Part shown: piece after piece, positions 17,933-27,100 of the stretch | Layout of the letters: each line of letters starts with the position of its first letter | Position numbering within the stretch: position 1 is the first letter of the stretch | Source of the DNA: Pantoea sp. Cy-639 | GTDB taxonomy: Bacteria; Pseudomonadota; Gammaproteobacteria; Pseudomonadales; Pseudomonadaceae | Reading direction: 5' to 3' | Assembly: GCF_011752525.1 (NCBI RefSeq) | Contig: NZ_VWXI01000020.1 | Location: 25,119-89,118, forward strand | Length of the DNA stretch: 64,000 nt | Translations under genes and position numbers: made by a program | Notes under the pieces: generated by a model | The model's database searches: none | What the model was told of the DNA's origin: nothing | What the model saw: only the letters and a program-made list of their open reading frames with translations

Positions 17933-18706
17933 TCACCGACGCGGGGCCACCGGCTGGTTGTCGTTGGAGATGGTCACCTCCACCCGACGGTTCTGCGCGC
18001 GGCCCGAGTTGCTCGAGTTATCCGCCACCGGGTACTCCTTGCCGTAGCCCTGGGCGACGACGCGCGTCGGGTCGACGCCGGCGCGGACCAGCGCCATGCG
18101 CACGCTGTTGGCGCGGCGCTCGGACAGGCCCTGGTTGTAGCTGGCCGAGCCGACGCTGTCGGTGTAGCCCTCGACGATCACCTTGCGCTCCGGGTTCTCC
18201 TGGAGGAACTGGGCCAGTTTGGTGATGTTCGGGTAGGCGCTGCTCTTGAGGTTGGCCTTGTTGAAGTCGAACAGCACGTCGCCGAAGGTCACCAAGGTGC
18301 CACGGTCGGTCTGTTTGGCGTTGAGGCTCTCCTGCAGTTTCCTGATCTGCGCGTCACGGGCGTCCAGCTTGGCCTGGGCGCGCTGTGCCGAGGCGTTCTT
18401 CAGTTCGGCTTCGGCGGTGCGCAGGGCGATGGTCTGCTTGGCCACTTCGACGCGCTGGTTGGTGAGGTAGGCGAGCTGGTCGACCTTCTTGTCGTCCTCG
18501 CGGTCCATGTAGGCCTTGTCGGCCTTGTTCAACCAGTCCTGGGCGTCCTTGGTCTCGAGCGCGGCGACCTTGCTCGACTGCGGGTCGCTCTGCAGGGCCG
18601 AGAAGTTGGTGCGGGCCGACTCGAGATTGGCGTTCGGGTCGTGCGAGCAGGCGGCCAGGCCGACGCTCAGGGCCAACAGGGCGGGAATCATGACGTAGTT
18701 GCGCAT
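17933..18706 (-). CDS. OmpA-family lipoprotein (peptidoglycan-binding)
   Basis: This protein of about 257 residues has a lipoprotein signal ending in VGLAAC, a helical middle (VEVAKQTIALRTAEAELKNAS) and a C-terminal OmpA domain. The domain contains LFDFNKANLKSS, VEGYTDSVGSASYNQGLSERR and GRAQNRRVEV, including the peptidoglycan-contacting Asp and Arg of the family. It should tether the outer membrane to the cell wall. I use the ATG at 18706 because AAGG lies 9 bases upstream; another ATG at 18715 sits directly on that site and would add three residues. It follows the DUF4398 gene as a two-gene leftward operon. Confidence 0.87.
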   Translation of the reverse strand: MRNYVMIPALLALSVGLAACSHDPNANLESARTNFSALQSDPQSSKVAALETKDAQDWLNKADKAYMDREDDKKVDQLAYLTNQRVEVAKQTIALRTAEAELKNASAQRAQAKLDARDAQIRKLQESLNAKQTDRGTLVTFGDVLFDFNKANLKSSAYPNITKLAQFLQENPERKVIVEGYTDSVGSASYNQGLSERRANSVRMALVRAGVDPTRVVAQGYGKEYPVADNSSNSGRAQNRRVEVTISNDNQPVAPRR

Positions 18707-18754
18707 AGTGTTCATCCTTTGATCTCTAACGAAGGCTTTATCGGCTAGGCAGGC

Positions 18755-19168
18755 TTACTCGGCGCTGCGCAGGCCTTCCTCACGTACGTCTTTGACGCCC
18801 TGGCGGGCATCCTGCACGGCTTTCTGGGCCTTGGCGGCCTGAGCCTTGCGTTCGGCGACGCGAGCGTCCCACTCGGCCTGTTCGGCGAGCCTTCTGGCCT
18901 CGTCGTACTTCTTGTCGTGCATGGCGATCTCGGCCTGCTTGAACTTGTCCTGGGCCGCTTTCATTTCCACGGCGGCGAACTCGGTACCGCCGGCGCTGAC
19001 GGCCGAGTTGACCGCCGACTGGGTCACGGCGTACTGCTCGGTGGGCGGCTTGCCGGCGCAACCGGCCAGGACCAGGCTGCTGCCCAGGGCCAGTGCGGCC
19101 AGCTTGAGCCCGCGCAAGTGGGTGGATGGGTGTTTCTCGGTGCGGGTCTTCATGGTGGTCAGCTCCAT
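18755..19168 (-). CDS. DUF4398-type lipoprotein
   Basis: The 137-residue product carries a lipoprotein signal (LAALALGSSLVLAGCAGK) and a charged, largely helical mature part rich in Ala, Lys and Glu (MKAAQDKFKQAEIAMHDKKY), typical of DUF4398. The ATG at 19168 has AGGAG eight bases upstream; a second ATG at 19153 is possible. Homologues commonly precede an OmpA-domain lipoprotein, as here, which suggests the two act together in the envelope. Confidence 0.82.
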   Translation of the reverse strand: MELTTMKTRTEKHPSTHLRGLKLAALALGSSLVLAGCAGKPPTEQYAVTQSAVNSAVSAGGTEFAAVEMKAAQDKFKQAEIAMHDKKYDEARRLAEQAEWDARVAERKAQAAKAQKAVQDARQGVKDVREEGLRSAE

Positions 19169-19430
19169 TGGATCACTCCTGATAAAACGACGATGTTCAT
19201 CGCATCCATCGCTGTTTCCCTGTCGTCTGCGAGCGCGGTAACGCCCGTGTTTACAGGGTTTTACCGTGATGGCTATTGGCTGTGACCGAAGCGTTTTTTG
19301 AATAGTTCAGAAAAATTCGCACGCTAAGTATCTTTTTTTCTGACTGATTGGTCAGTGTGTGCAAGGGGGAACTTCCAGGCGTTGCGCAGGTATTGCGGGC
19401 CTTGTCTGGCAAGGCCCGGCGGGGGAAGTG

Positions 19431-19775
19431 CTAGTGTTTCTCGTCTTCACGCAAGCTGCCCAGGGCACGCAGGTGCTGGCGGGAAAGTGCCAGGAAGCGA
19501 GGCGTGGGGCCGACGTCCTCGTACAGGGGATCGCCTTCCTCGTCGGTGGCGATGACCTGCTGCCCCTTGATGTAGGGGAAGCTGGCTTCCAGTTCCTCGA
19601 GCGCTGCGCCGACCAGTTCGCCGAGCAAGGCTTCGGGGCTGCGCCTGGGGTACATGTCGGCCAGTGCGGCCAGCCGTGCCTCGGCCTCCATGTCCAGGTG
19701 CAGGACATGGCCGGTGGGGCTCAGGTGTCCGGTGGCATTCTGTTCCCAGTGCTGGGCGAGTTCGCGGATCTTCAT
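19431..19775 (-). CDS. Small acidic protein of the pilin-assembly-annotated family
   Basis: This 114-residue cytoplasmic protein (MKIRELAQHWEQNATGHLSP) resembles short Pseudomonas proteins that databases label pilin assembly protein. The sequence shows a possible N-terminal ribbon/helix segment and an acidic middle (LVGAALEELEASFPYIKGQQ), but no catalytic motif, signal peptide or membrane helix. No pilus gene is nearby, so the pilus role is only an inherited label. It is divergent from ppc. Confidence 0.7.
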   Translation of the reverse strand: MKIRELAQHWEQNATGHLSPTGHVLHLDMEAEARLAALADMYPRRSPEALLGELVGAALEELEASFPYIKGQQVIATDEEGDPLYEDVGPTPRFLALSRQHLRALGSLREDEKH

Positions 19776-19920
19776 GATGACCTCTGTCAAAGCCACGAGG
19801 GGGCATTGCGTCGGATGACCTTTGTTCACTGTAGTTGCTCTGCCCGTGCCCGGCTTGCCAGGTACGGGCGTGAGTGGGCACTCTTGAGGGCATGCGTTTT
19901 CCTGGACGGGAGAGGCCCCG

Positions 19921-22548
19921 ATGAGCGATATCGATCTGCGCTTGCGTGAAGATGTGCATCTGTTGGGTGAACTGCTGGGCGAGGCTATCCGCCAGCAGCA
20001 TGGCGAGGCGTTCCTGCAGAAGATCGAGGATATCCGCCACAGCGCCAAGGCCGACCGGCGCGCCGAGGGCGAGCAACTGAGCACCGCCCTCGGCGACCTG
20101 GCCGAGGACGACCTGCTGCCGGTGGCGCGGGCGTTCAACCAGTTCCTCAATCTGGCCAACATCGCCGAGCAGTACCAGTTGATCCGCCGCCGCGATGCCG
20201 AGCAGCCGGCGCCGTTCGAGGCGCGGGTGCTGCCCGAGCTGCTGGCCCGCCTGAAGCAGGCCGGACACGGCGACCAGGCGCTGGCCCGGCAACTGGCCGG
20301 GCTGGACATCCAGCTGGTGCTCACCGCCCATCCCACCGAAGTGGCGCGTCGCACCCTGATCCAGAAGTACGACGCCATCGCCGCGCAGTTGGCGGTGCAG
20401 GATCACCGCGACCTGACGCCTGCCGAACGCGGCCAGGTGCGTGAGCGCCTGCGTCGGCTGATCGCCGAGGCCTGGCATACCGAAGAGATCCGCCGCACCC
20501 GGCCCACGCCGGTGGACGAGGCCAAGTGGGGCTTCGCGGTGATCGAGCATTCGCTGTGGCAGGCATTGCCCAGCCACTTGCGCCATGTCGACAGGGCGCT
20601 GTTCGAGGCGACCGGTCAGCGCCTGCCACTGGCAGCGGCGCCGGTGCGTTTCGCCTCGTGGATGGGCGGTGACCGCGACGGCAATCCCAATGTCACCGCC
20701 GCAGTCACCCGCGAGGTGCTGTTGCTGGCGCGCTGGATGGCTGCCGACCTGTTCCTGCGCGATATCGACCTGCTCGCCGCCGAGCTGTCGATGCAGCAAG
20801 CCAGCCCCGCCCTGCGCGAGCAGGTGGGCGACAGCGCCGAACCCTACCGCGCCTTGCTCAAGCAGTTGCGTGACCGCCTGCGTGCGACCCGCGCCTGGGC
20901 CCACGCCTCGCTGAACGGGCCGCAGCCGGCCAGTGCCGCGGTGCTGGTCGAAAACCGCGAGCTGATCGCGCCGCTGGAGCTGTGCCATCAGTCCCTGCAC
21001 GCCTGTGGCATGGGCGTGATCGCTGATGGCCCGCTGCTCGACTGTCTGCGTCGCGCCGTGACCTTCGGCCTGTTCCTGGTGCGCCTCGATGTTCGCCAGG
21101 ATGCCGCCCGGCACCGTGACGCACTGTCGGAAATCACCGACTACCTGGGGCTTGGTCGCTATGCCGACTGGGACGAGGAGCAGCGCATCGCGTTCCTGCA
21201 GCGCGAGCTGGACAACAAGCGGCCCTTGCTGCCGGTGCACTACACCCCCGGCGACGATACCGCCGAGGTGCTCGCCACCTGCCGCGAGATTGCCGCGGCG
21301 CCCGCCGCCTCGCTGGGCTCCTATGTGATCTCCATGGCCGGTGCGGCTTCCGACGTACTGGCCGTGCAGTTGTTGCTCAAAGAGGCCGGCCTGACCCGGC
21401 CGATGAGGGTCGTGCCGCTGTTCGAGACCCTGGCCGACCTGGACAACGCCGGCCCGGTAATGGAGCGCCTGCTCGGCTTGCCGGGGTATCGCGCCAGCCT
21501 GCACGGCCCGCAGGAAGTGATGATCGGCTACTCGGATTCGGCCAAGGACGCCGGTACCACCGCCGCTGCCTGGGCCCAGTACCGGGCCCAGGAGAACCTG
21601 GTGCGGATCTGTCGCGAGCACCAGGTCGAACTGCTGCTGTTCCATGGGCGTGGCGGTACGGTGGGGCGTGGCGGCGGCCCGGCCCATGCGGCGATCCTGT
21701 CGCAGCCGCCGGGTTCGGTGGGTGGACGTTTGCGCACCACCGAGCAGGGCGAGATGATCCGCTTCAAGTTCGGTCTGCCGGGTATCGCCGAGCAGAACCT
21801 CAATCTCTATCTGGCCGCGGTACTCGAGGCGACCCTGTTGCCACCGCCGCCGCCTGAGCCAGCCTGGCGTACGCTGATGGACCAGTTGGCCGCCGATGGT
21901 CTCAAGACCTATCGCGAGGTTGTGCGCGGCAATCCCGACTTCGTCGAGTACTTCCGCCAGTCGACCCCGGAGCAGGAGCTGGGTCGTTTGCCCCTGGGCA
22001 GCCGTCCGGCCAAGCGCCGCGCCGGGGGCATTGAAAGCCTGCGGGCGATTCCATGGATCTTCGGCTGGACCCAGACCCGCCTGATGCTGCCGGCCTGGCT
22101 GGGCTGGGAAACGGCGCTGGGCAACGCGTTGGCGCGCGGGCAGGGCGAACTGCTGGCGCAGATGCGCGAACGCTGGCCATTCTTCCGCACCCGCATCGAC
22201 ATGCTCGAAATGGTGCTGGCCAAGGCCGACGCGCAGATTGCCGAAGCCTACGACCAACGTCTGGTGCAACCGGGGCTGTTGCCATTGGGTGCGCACCTGC
22301 GCGACCTATTGTCGCAGTCGTGCCAGGTGGTGCTGGGCCTGACCGGGCAGCAGGTGCTACTGGCGCATAGCCCGGAAACCCTGGAATTCATCCGCCTGCG
22401 CAACACCTATCTGGACCCGCTGCACCGTCTGCAGGCCGAGCTGCTGGCCCGTTCGCGCAGCCGTGAGGCTGCTCTGGACAGCCCGTTGGAACAGGCCTTG
22501 CTGGTGACGGTGGCGGGCATCGCGGCCGGCTTGCGCAACACGGGGTGA
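19921..22548 (+). CDS. ppc: Phosphoenolpyruvate carboxylase
   Basis: Ppc carboxylates PEP with bicarbonate to give oxaloacetate and so refills the TCA cycle. The 875-residue protein has all family signatures: the catalytic-His motif VLTAHPTEVARR, the Arg-rich FHGRGGTVGRGGGPAHAAIL loop, GYSDSAKDAGTTAAAW, and a C-terminus ending in RNTG. The length fits the bacterial enzyme. AGAGG lies just upstream of the ATG. It is monocistronic and divergent from the small acidic protein gene. Confidence 0.97.
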   Translation: MSDIDLRLREDVHLLGELLGEAIRQQHGEAFLQKIEDIRHSAKADRRAEGEQLSTALGDLAEDDLLPVARAFNQFLNLANIAEQYQLIRRRDAEQPAPFEARVLPELLARLKQAGHGDQALARQLAGLDIQLVLTAHPTEVARRTLIQKYDAIAAQLAVQDHRDLTPAERGQVRERLRRLIAEAWHTEEIRRTRPTPVDEAKWGFAVIEHSLWQALPSHLRHVDRALFEATGQRLPLAAAPVRFASWMGGDRDGNPNVTAAVTREVLLLARWMAADLFLRDIDLLAAELSMQQASPALREQVGDSAEPYRALLKQLRDRLRATRAWAHASLNGPQPASAAVLVENRELIAPLELCHQSLHACGMGVIADGPLLDCLRRAVTFGLFLVRLDVRQDAARHRDALSEITDYLGLGRYADWDEEQRIAFLQRELDNKRPLLPVHYTPGDDTAEVLATCREIAAAPAASLGSYVISMAGAASDVLAVQLLLKEAGLTRPMRVVPLFETLADLDNAGPVMERLLGLPGYRASLHGPQEVMIGYSDSAKDAGTTAAAWAQYRAQENLVRICREHQVELLLFHGRGGTVGRGGGPAHAAILSQPPGSVGGRLRTTEQGEMIRFKFGLPGIAEQNLNLYLAAVLEATLLPPPPPEPAWRTLMDQLAADGLKTYREVVRGNPDFVEYFRQSTPEQELGRLPLGSRPAKRRAGGIESLRAIPWIFGWTQTRLMLPAWLGWETALGNALARGQGELLAQMRERWPFFRTRIDMLEMVLAKADAQIAEAYDQRLVQPGLLPLGAHLRDLLSQSCQVVLGLTGQQVLLAHSPETLEFIRLRNTYLDPLHRLQAELLARSRSREAALDSPLEQALLVTVAGIAAGLRNTG

Positions 22549-22806
22549 GGTTCGAGTTGAGTGGTTTGCCCGGGGCCGCCGAGGGGGGGCAGTGGAGGGC
22601 ATGGGACCCGGTTGCGCCGGGCGCAACCGACCACCCGGCAGGCCCCAAGGGGCGCATTCGCGCCACTTTGGGACGCTTGTCGGGGGGGCGGTCGCTGTGT
22701 ATCTTGAGCAGCCTTTTGACCGATTTTACGGTCTCATCCGATTTTCCGGAGTTGGCCTTGTGCGCCGAATCCGTTGATTTGCATAGAAAAATATGAGGAG
22801 CACAAG

Positions 22807-23457
22807 ATGCGCGTAATTCTGCTGGGAGCTCCCGGGGCCGGTAAAGGTACTCAGGCAAAGTTCATCACCGAAAAGTTCGGTATTCCACAGATCTCCACCG
22901 GCGACATGCTGCGTGCCGCCGTCAAGGCCGGCACCCCGCTGGGCCTGGAACTCAAGAAAGTCATGGATGCCGGCCAACTGGTCTCCGACGACCTGATCAT
23001 CAGTCTGGTCAAGGAGCGCATCGCTCAGCCGGATTGCGCCAACGGCTGCCTGTTCGACGGTTTCCCGCGCACCATCCCGCAGGCTGAAGCCATGGTTGCC
23101 GGCGGCGTCGATATCGATGCCGTGATCGAGATCGCCGTGGACGACGAAGAAATCGTCGGCCGCATGGCCGGTCGCCGCGTGCACCTGGCCTCGGGCCGTA
23201 CCTACCACATCCAGTACAACCCGCCGAAAGTGGAAGGCAAGGACGATGTCACCGGCGAAGACCTGATCCAGCGCGACGACGACAAGGAAGAAACCGTGCG
23301 TCATCGCCTGTCGGTCTACCACAGCCAGACCAAGCCACTGGTGGACTTCTACCAGAAGCTGTCGGCCGCCAACGCCGGCAAGCCGAAGTACAGCCACATC
23401 GAGGGCGTCGGCTCGGTCGAGTCGATCACCGCCAAGGTGCTGGCAGCCCTGAGCTGA
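22807..23457 (+). CDS. adk: Adenylate kinase
   Basis: Adk interconverts ATP + AMP and two ADP in the cytoplasm. The 216-residue product has the P-loop GAPGAGKGTQ, the AMP-binding ISTGDMLRAAV, the DGFPRTIPQA motif and a long LID (about residues 122-160) without the four zinc cysteines of Gram-positive enzymes. GAGGAG at 22795-22800 supports the ATG at 22807. A GACCG/CGGTC inverted repeat (22718-22733) lies in the 258-base upstream gap. Confidence 0.97.
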   Translation: MRVILLGAPGAGKGTQAKFITEKFGIPQISTGDMLRAAVKAGTPLGLELKKVMDAGQLVSDDLIISLVKERIAQPDCANGCLFDGFPRTIPQAEAMVAGGVDIDAVIEIAVDDEEIVGRMAGRRVHLASGRTYHIQYNPPKVEGKDDVTGEDLIQRDDDKEETVRHRLSVYHSQTKPLVDFYQKLSAANAGKPKYSHIEGVGSVESITAKVLAALS

Positions 23458-23476
23458 TCCATCACCGTGCGTCACG

Positions 23477-23496
23477 ACGGCCCGCTCGCGGGCCGT
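23477..23496 (+). terminator. Probable terminator of adk
   Basis: ACGGCCCG and CGGGCCGT form a strong GC stem with a CTCG loop, followed by TGTCGTTT. The T-tract is imperfect, so efficiency is uncertain. Confidence 0.6.
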
Positions 23497-23545
23497 TGTC
23501 GTTTATACTGCCGCTCTTTTCCCTGTCACCTGGATACTTCGTTCG

Positions 23546-24217
23546 ATGACCACCTTGCTGGCCCTGGATACCGCCACCGAAGCCTGTTCCGTCGCCCTGC
23601 TGCATGACGGCAAGGTAACCAGCCATTACGAGGTCATCCCGCGCATGCACGCGCAGAAGCTGCTGCCGATGATCAAGCAGTTGCTGGCCGACTCGGGCGT
23701 GGCCTTGAGTGCAGTGGACGCCATCGCCTTTGGCCGTGGCCCGGGCGCCTTCACTGGCGTGCGCATCGCCATCGGCGTGGTTCAGGGCCTGGCCTTCGCC
23801 CTCGAGCGTCCGGTGCTGCCGGTTTCCAACCTTGCCGCCCTGGCCCAGGGCGCGCTGCGCGAGCGCGGCGTGCAGCAGGTGGCTGCCGCCATCGATGCAC
23901 GCATGGACGAGGTGTATTGGGGCTGCTACCGGGCCGAGCAGGGCGAGATGCGCCTGGTCGGCCACGAGGCGGTGCTGGCACCGGAGCGCGTGGTGCTGCC
24001 TTCGGGTGCCGGTGACTGGTATGGCGTGGGCACCGGCTGGGGCTATGCCGAGCGCCTGGCGGCGACGGTGGGCGGTTGCGATGCTGCGGCCCTGCCCAGC
24101 GCCCAGGATATCCTCCAGTTGGCGACGTTTGCCTGGGCCCGTGGCGAGGCGGTCGTCGCCGAGCAGGCACAACCGGTATACCTGCGCGATAATGTAGCTA
24201 CGCCCAAGGCGCGCTGA
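23546..24217 (+). CDS. tsaB: TsaB, tRNA t6A biosynthesis protein
   Basis: TsaB is the non-catalytic ASKHA partner of TsaD in making threonylcarbamoyladenosine at position 37 of tRNAs. The 223-residue sequence begins with the ASKHA phosphate loop LLALDTATEACSVALLHDGK, and FGRGPGAFTGVRIAIGVVQG is the family signature. It follows adk and the intervening hairpin; TATACT at 23504-23509 may be its own -10. Confidence 0.94.
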   Translation: MTTLLALDTATEACSVALLHDGKVTSHYEVIPRMHAQKLLPMIKQLLADSGVALSAVDAIAFGRGPGAFTGVRIAIGVVQGLAFALERPVLPVSNLAALAQGALRERGVQQVAAAIDARMDEVYWGCYRAEQGEMRLVGHEAVLAPERVVLPSGAGDWYGVGTGWGYAERLAATVGGCDAAALPSAQDILQLATFAWARGEAVVAEQAQPVYLRDNVATPKAR

Positions 24218-24347
24218 GGTTGTTCGTCGGTTATTGCCATTCGAGCTAAACCTTTTGCGCGAACTGTGGTCCAGTTATCAGTTCGGGCATTAGCGATGGA
24301 TCCCTGATGCTGCTAAATTGCCATCACTGATTCAGAGTGCCCATTCC

Positions 24348-24638
24348 ATGCGTATCGACGGCTTCTCCTCGCAGAGCTATCCCATCAAGCGTGCGCCACG
24401 CAAGGCGACGGTGCGCGACGAAGCCGTCGATGACGCCGAGGTCATCGAGGACCTCGAGGCCGCCCCTGTGCAGGCCCGTGGCAATCGTCGCAGTGGCAAC
24501 CTGCCGGCCCGCCAGCAGGACATGGTCTTCCCCCGTGCCCGCGACCGGCGCACCTCCACGGCGCTGGCCAGCTACCTGACCACGGCCGGCTTCACCGACT
24601 GGGAGATGGAAGTGCTGGGGCTGGACCTGTACATTTGA
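24348..24638 (+). CDS. Conserved hypothetical protein, 96 residues
   Basis: This is a basic, low-complexity-rich protein (MRIDGFSSQSYPIKRAPRKA) with an acidic patch (DEAVDDAEVIEDLEAAPVQ), a conserved-looking PARQQDMVFPRARDRR and a more hydrophobic C-terminus (TTAGFTDWEMEVLGLDLYI). No motif, signal peptide or membrane helix is visible, and I do not recognise its function. The DUF72 gene starts three bases after its stop, so the two are probably co-transcribed. Confidence 0.7.
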   Translation: MRIDGFSSQSYPIKRAPRKATVRDEAVDDAEVIEDLEAAPVQARGNRRSGNLPARQQDMVFPRARDRRTSTALASYLTTAGFTDWEMEVLGLDLYI

Positions 24639-24641
24639 CGG

Positions 24642-25511
24642 ATGATGCCGTCCCCCCTTCCTTATTTCCTCGGTTGCCCGTCCTGGAGTGAGAACGCCTG
24701 GCGCGACTACCTCTATCCTGTTGATGCGCGTCCCGCCGAGTACCTGGCGCTGTACGGCCAGGTGTTCAATGCCGTCGAAGGCAACACCACTTTCTATGCC
24801 CGCCCCGCGCCCTCCACCGTCGAGCGCTGGGCCCAGGCCATGCCGCCAGGTTTTCGTTTCACTGCCAAGTTCCCCGGCGATGTCAGCCATGCGGGTGATC
24901 TGCGTGAGCAGCTCGACTCGGCACGCGATTTCATCCGGCTGATGGCACCGCTGGGGGCGCGGGTTTCGCCTTACTGGTTGCAATTGCCCGCGCTGTTCGG
25001 CCCGGCGCGCCTGGGTGAGCTGGCGTTCTTTCTCGACGAGATCGGTGTGCCGGTGGCGGTGGAAGTGCGCAACGATGCGTTCTTTGCCCGTGGCGAGGAG
25101 GAGCGCGTGCTCAATCGCCTGCTGCACGAGCGCGGTGTGGAACGAATCTGCCTGGACCCGCGCGCGCTGTTCAGTTGCACCCTGCGCGACCCTGGCGTGC
25201 TGCATGCCCAGGCGAAGAAACCCAGGGTGCCTCCACGTCCTTGCGCCTTCAGCCAGCATCCTCAAGTGCGTTTCATCGGCCACCCGCAGCTGGACGCCAA
25301 CGAACCCTTTCTCACGCCGTGGGTCGACAAGATCGCGACCTGGATCGAGGAAGGCCGCAGCCCCTACATGTTCCTGCACACGGCCGACAACCTGTTGGCG
25401 GCGGCGCTGGCCCAGCGTTTTCACCAACGCCTGATGGCGCGTCTGCCGGGCTTGCCTGCGCTGGCTGAATTGCCACGCGCCCCCGAGGTCGAACAACTGG
25501 GACTACTCTGA
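24642..25511 (+). CDS. DUF72-family (YecE-like) protein
   Basis: The 289-residue protein matches the DUF72/YecE family, a TIM-barrel-like fold of unknown biochemical role. Characteristic parts are YFLGCPSWSENAWRDYLYP, the FNAVEGNTTFYARP segment, PPGFRFTAKFPGDVSH and YMFLHTADN near the C-terminus. An ATG at 24645 directly follows the one used. It is tightly spaced behind the 96-residue hypothetical gene. Confidence 0.85.
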   Translation: MMPSPLPYFLGCPSWSENAWRDYLYPVDARPAEYLALYGQVFNAVEGNTTFYARPAPSTVERWAQAMPPGFRFTAKFPGDVSHAGDLREQLDSARDFIRLMAPLGARVSPYWLQLPALFGPARLGELAFFLDEIGVPVAVEVRNDAFFARGEEERVLNRLLHERGVERICLDPRALFSCTLRDPGVLHAQAKKPRVPPRPCAFSQHPQVRFIGHPQLDANEPFLTPWVDKIATWIEEGRSPYMFLHTADNLLAAALAQRFHQRLMARLPGLPALAELPRAPEVEQLGLL

Positions 25512-25541
25512 CGCCACCCTGAACCTGCCGGAGGTCGAACC

Positions 25542-26372
25542 ATGGATGTGCAAACCCTGCGAGCCGAAGCCTTCAAGGCATTGCACGAGCGCGACGGCGC
25601 GTTCGTCATGCCCAACCCCTGGGATGCCGGTTCGGCGAAGCTGCTCGCGGCGCTGGGCTTCGAGGCTCTGGCCAGCACCAGCGCGGGGCTGGCTTTCAGC
25701 CTCGGGCGGCCCGACGCCGAGGGCGCCTTGAATCGTGAAGAGACCTTGGCCAACGCCCAGGGCATCGTCGATGCCACGCCCTTGCCGGTGGCGGCGGATC
25801 TCGAGAACGGCTTCGGCGACCTGCCGGAGGACTGTGCCCAGACGATCCTGCGCGCAGCCGAAGCGGGGCTGGTGGGTGGTTCGATCGAAGATGCCAGCGG
25901 CTGTGGCGATGAGCCCATCTATGACTTCGAGCTGTCCGTTGCCCGGGTCCGCGCGGCGGTGCAGGCTGCCCGTGGCCTGGCATTTCCCTTCATGTTGTGC
26001 GCTCGCGCCGAGAACCTACTGCATGGCCGTCCTGACCTGGACGACACCATCCGGCGCTTGCAGGCCTATGCCGAGGCAGGTGCCGACGTGCTCTATGCGC
26101 CAGGGTTGCGCAGTGTCGATGAGATCCGTGCAGTGGTCCAGGCCGTTGCGCCAAGGCCGGTGAACGTGCTGATGGGCATGCCGGGCGTGTCGTTGAGCGT
26201 CAATCAGTTGCAGGACCTGGGCGTCAAGCGCATCAGCGTCGGCTCGTCACTGGCCCGCGCAGCCTTGGGCGCGTTCCAGCGCGCGGCACTGGAGATCCGT
26301 GAGCGGGGCACGTTCGAGTATGGTGAGCAGGCGTTGCCGTTTGCCCAGCTCAATGCGCTGTTCCGCCGCTGA
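25542..26372 (+). CDS. Isocitrate lyase / PEP mutase superfamily enzyme
   Basis: The 276-residue protein is a member of the ICL/PEPM superfamily, enzymes that break or rearrange C-C or C-P bonds of 2-oxo or PEP-like acids using Mg2+. The sequence shows MPNPWDAGSAKLLAALGFEA, the Asp-containing metal region VAADLENGFGD, and GGSIEDASG. It lacks the KKCGH motif of true isocitrate lyase. A lyase or oxaloacetate decarboxylase-like role is plausible but unproven. GGAGG lies a few bases before the ATG. Confidence 0.82.
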   Translation: MDVQTLRAEAFKALHERDGAFVMPNPWDAGSAKLLAALGFEALASTSAGLAFSLGRPDAEGALNREETLANAQGIVDATPLPVAADLENGFGDLPEDCAQTILRAAEAGLVGGSIEDASGCGDEPIYDFELSVARVRAAVQAARGLAFPFMLCARAENLLHGRPDLDDTIRRLQAYAEAGADVLYAPGLRSVDEIRAVVQAVAPRPVNVLMGMPGVSLSVNQLQDLGVKRISVGSSLARAALGAFQRAALEIRERGTFEYGEQALPFAQLNALFRR

Positions 26373-26384
26373 GGAGGGGTTGGC

Positions 26385-27005
26385 TCAGGCGTGCACGCGG
26401 ACGTTGTTCAGTACCACTGGGCGTGCCCAGTGGGTGTCGAACTCAAGATCGTTCTGTTGCTGGGCCAGGGTCGCGTCGTCGAAGGGTTCCGGCGCCGGGT
26501 CGAGCAGTTCGGTCTCGAATTCGGCGATCGGCAGGTACAGCGCCCGTGGGGCAGGGCCTGGAGCGGGCTCGGGGAGTGGATGGCCCTGGCTCATGACCAC
26601 CGGGCGCAGCCAGCTGTTGCTCAGGTCTAGCTGGCGCTGTTGCTCGATCAGTTCGGCGGTGTTGAACGGTTCGGGGGCAGGCTCGAGCAGGTTGGCCTCG
26701 AGTTCGGCCTTGGGCAGGAACAGCGGCTCCGGAGGGCTGACCTCGGTGTCCTGCACCGGCAGGGCACGCTGGGCGTCGATCAGGCTCAGGGCCTTGGCGC
26801 CGCCGACGGGCTCGCCGCTTTCCTTGTCGTACTGCGCCAGCGCCTGACTGAAGCTGTCGACGTCGTCCCCTTGCTGCTCGGCCATGGCGCGGGCAAAGAA
26901 GTCCTGCCACAGGTGGCTGACGCCGCCCAGTGCCTGGGTGTTCTGCCGACCGTAGTTGCCGACAGGCGACAGGTAGGTCAAGCCGATGGGAAGAGTATCT
27001 GACAT
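26385..27005 (-). CDS. Unknown protein with two 45-residue tandem repeats
   Basis: This 206-residue acidic soluble protein has an N-terminal segment (GNYGRQNTQALGGVSHLWQD) and then two copies of a 45-residue unit at residues 95-139 and 156-200. The units are identical at 24 of 45 positions; both contain LLxPAPEPF and end in a W-x-RPVV motif. A Pro-rich linker (GHPLPEPAPGPAPRA) separates them. I recognise no family function. It is divergent from rsmJ with a 95-base gap. Confidence 0.72.
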   Translation of the reverse strand: MSDTLPIGLTYLSPVGNYGRQNTQALGGVSHLWQDFFARAMAEQQGDDVDSFSQALAQYDKESGEPVGGAKALSLIDAQRALPVQDTEVSPPEPLFLPKAELEANLLEPAPEPFNTAELIEQQRQLDLSNSWLRPVVMSQGHPLPEPAPGPAPRALYLPIAEFETELLDPAPEPFDDATLAQQQNDLEFDTHWARPVVLNNVRVHA

Positions 27006-27100
27006 GGCAGTCGCGCGCGTTGTGCTCTGGCAGAATAGCGGGATACTGCGTGTATCGGCCGTGGCCGGGGTTTCATTAATTTTTTTGAGTGCGGGAACCG

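Noticed and set aside
19241..19300. Possible ECF-type promoter before the DUF4398 gene
   Set aside because: The -35 and -10 elements did not match any consensus well enough to report.
19447..22296. 949-residue leftward frame opposite ppc
   Set aside because: ppc is certain on the plus strand. The reverse product is rich in Gln, Gly and His, typical of a GC-rich shadow frame.
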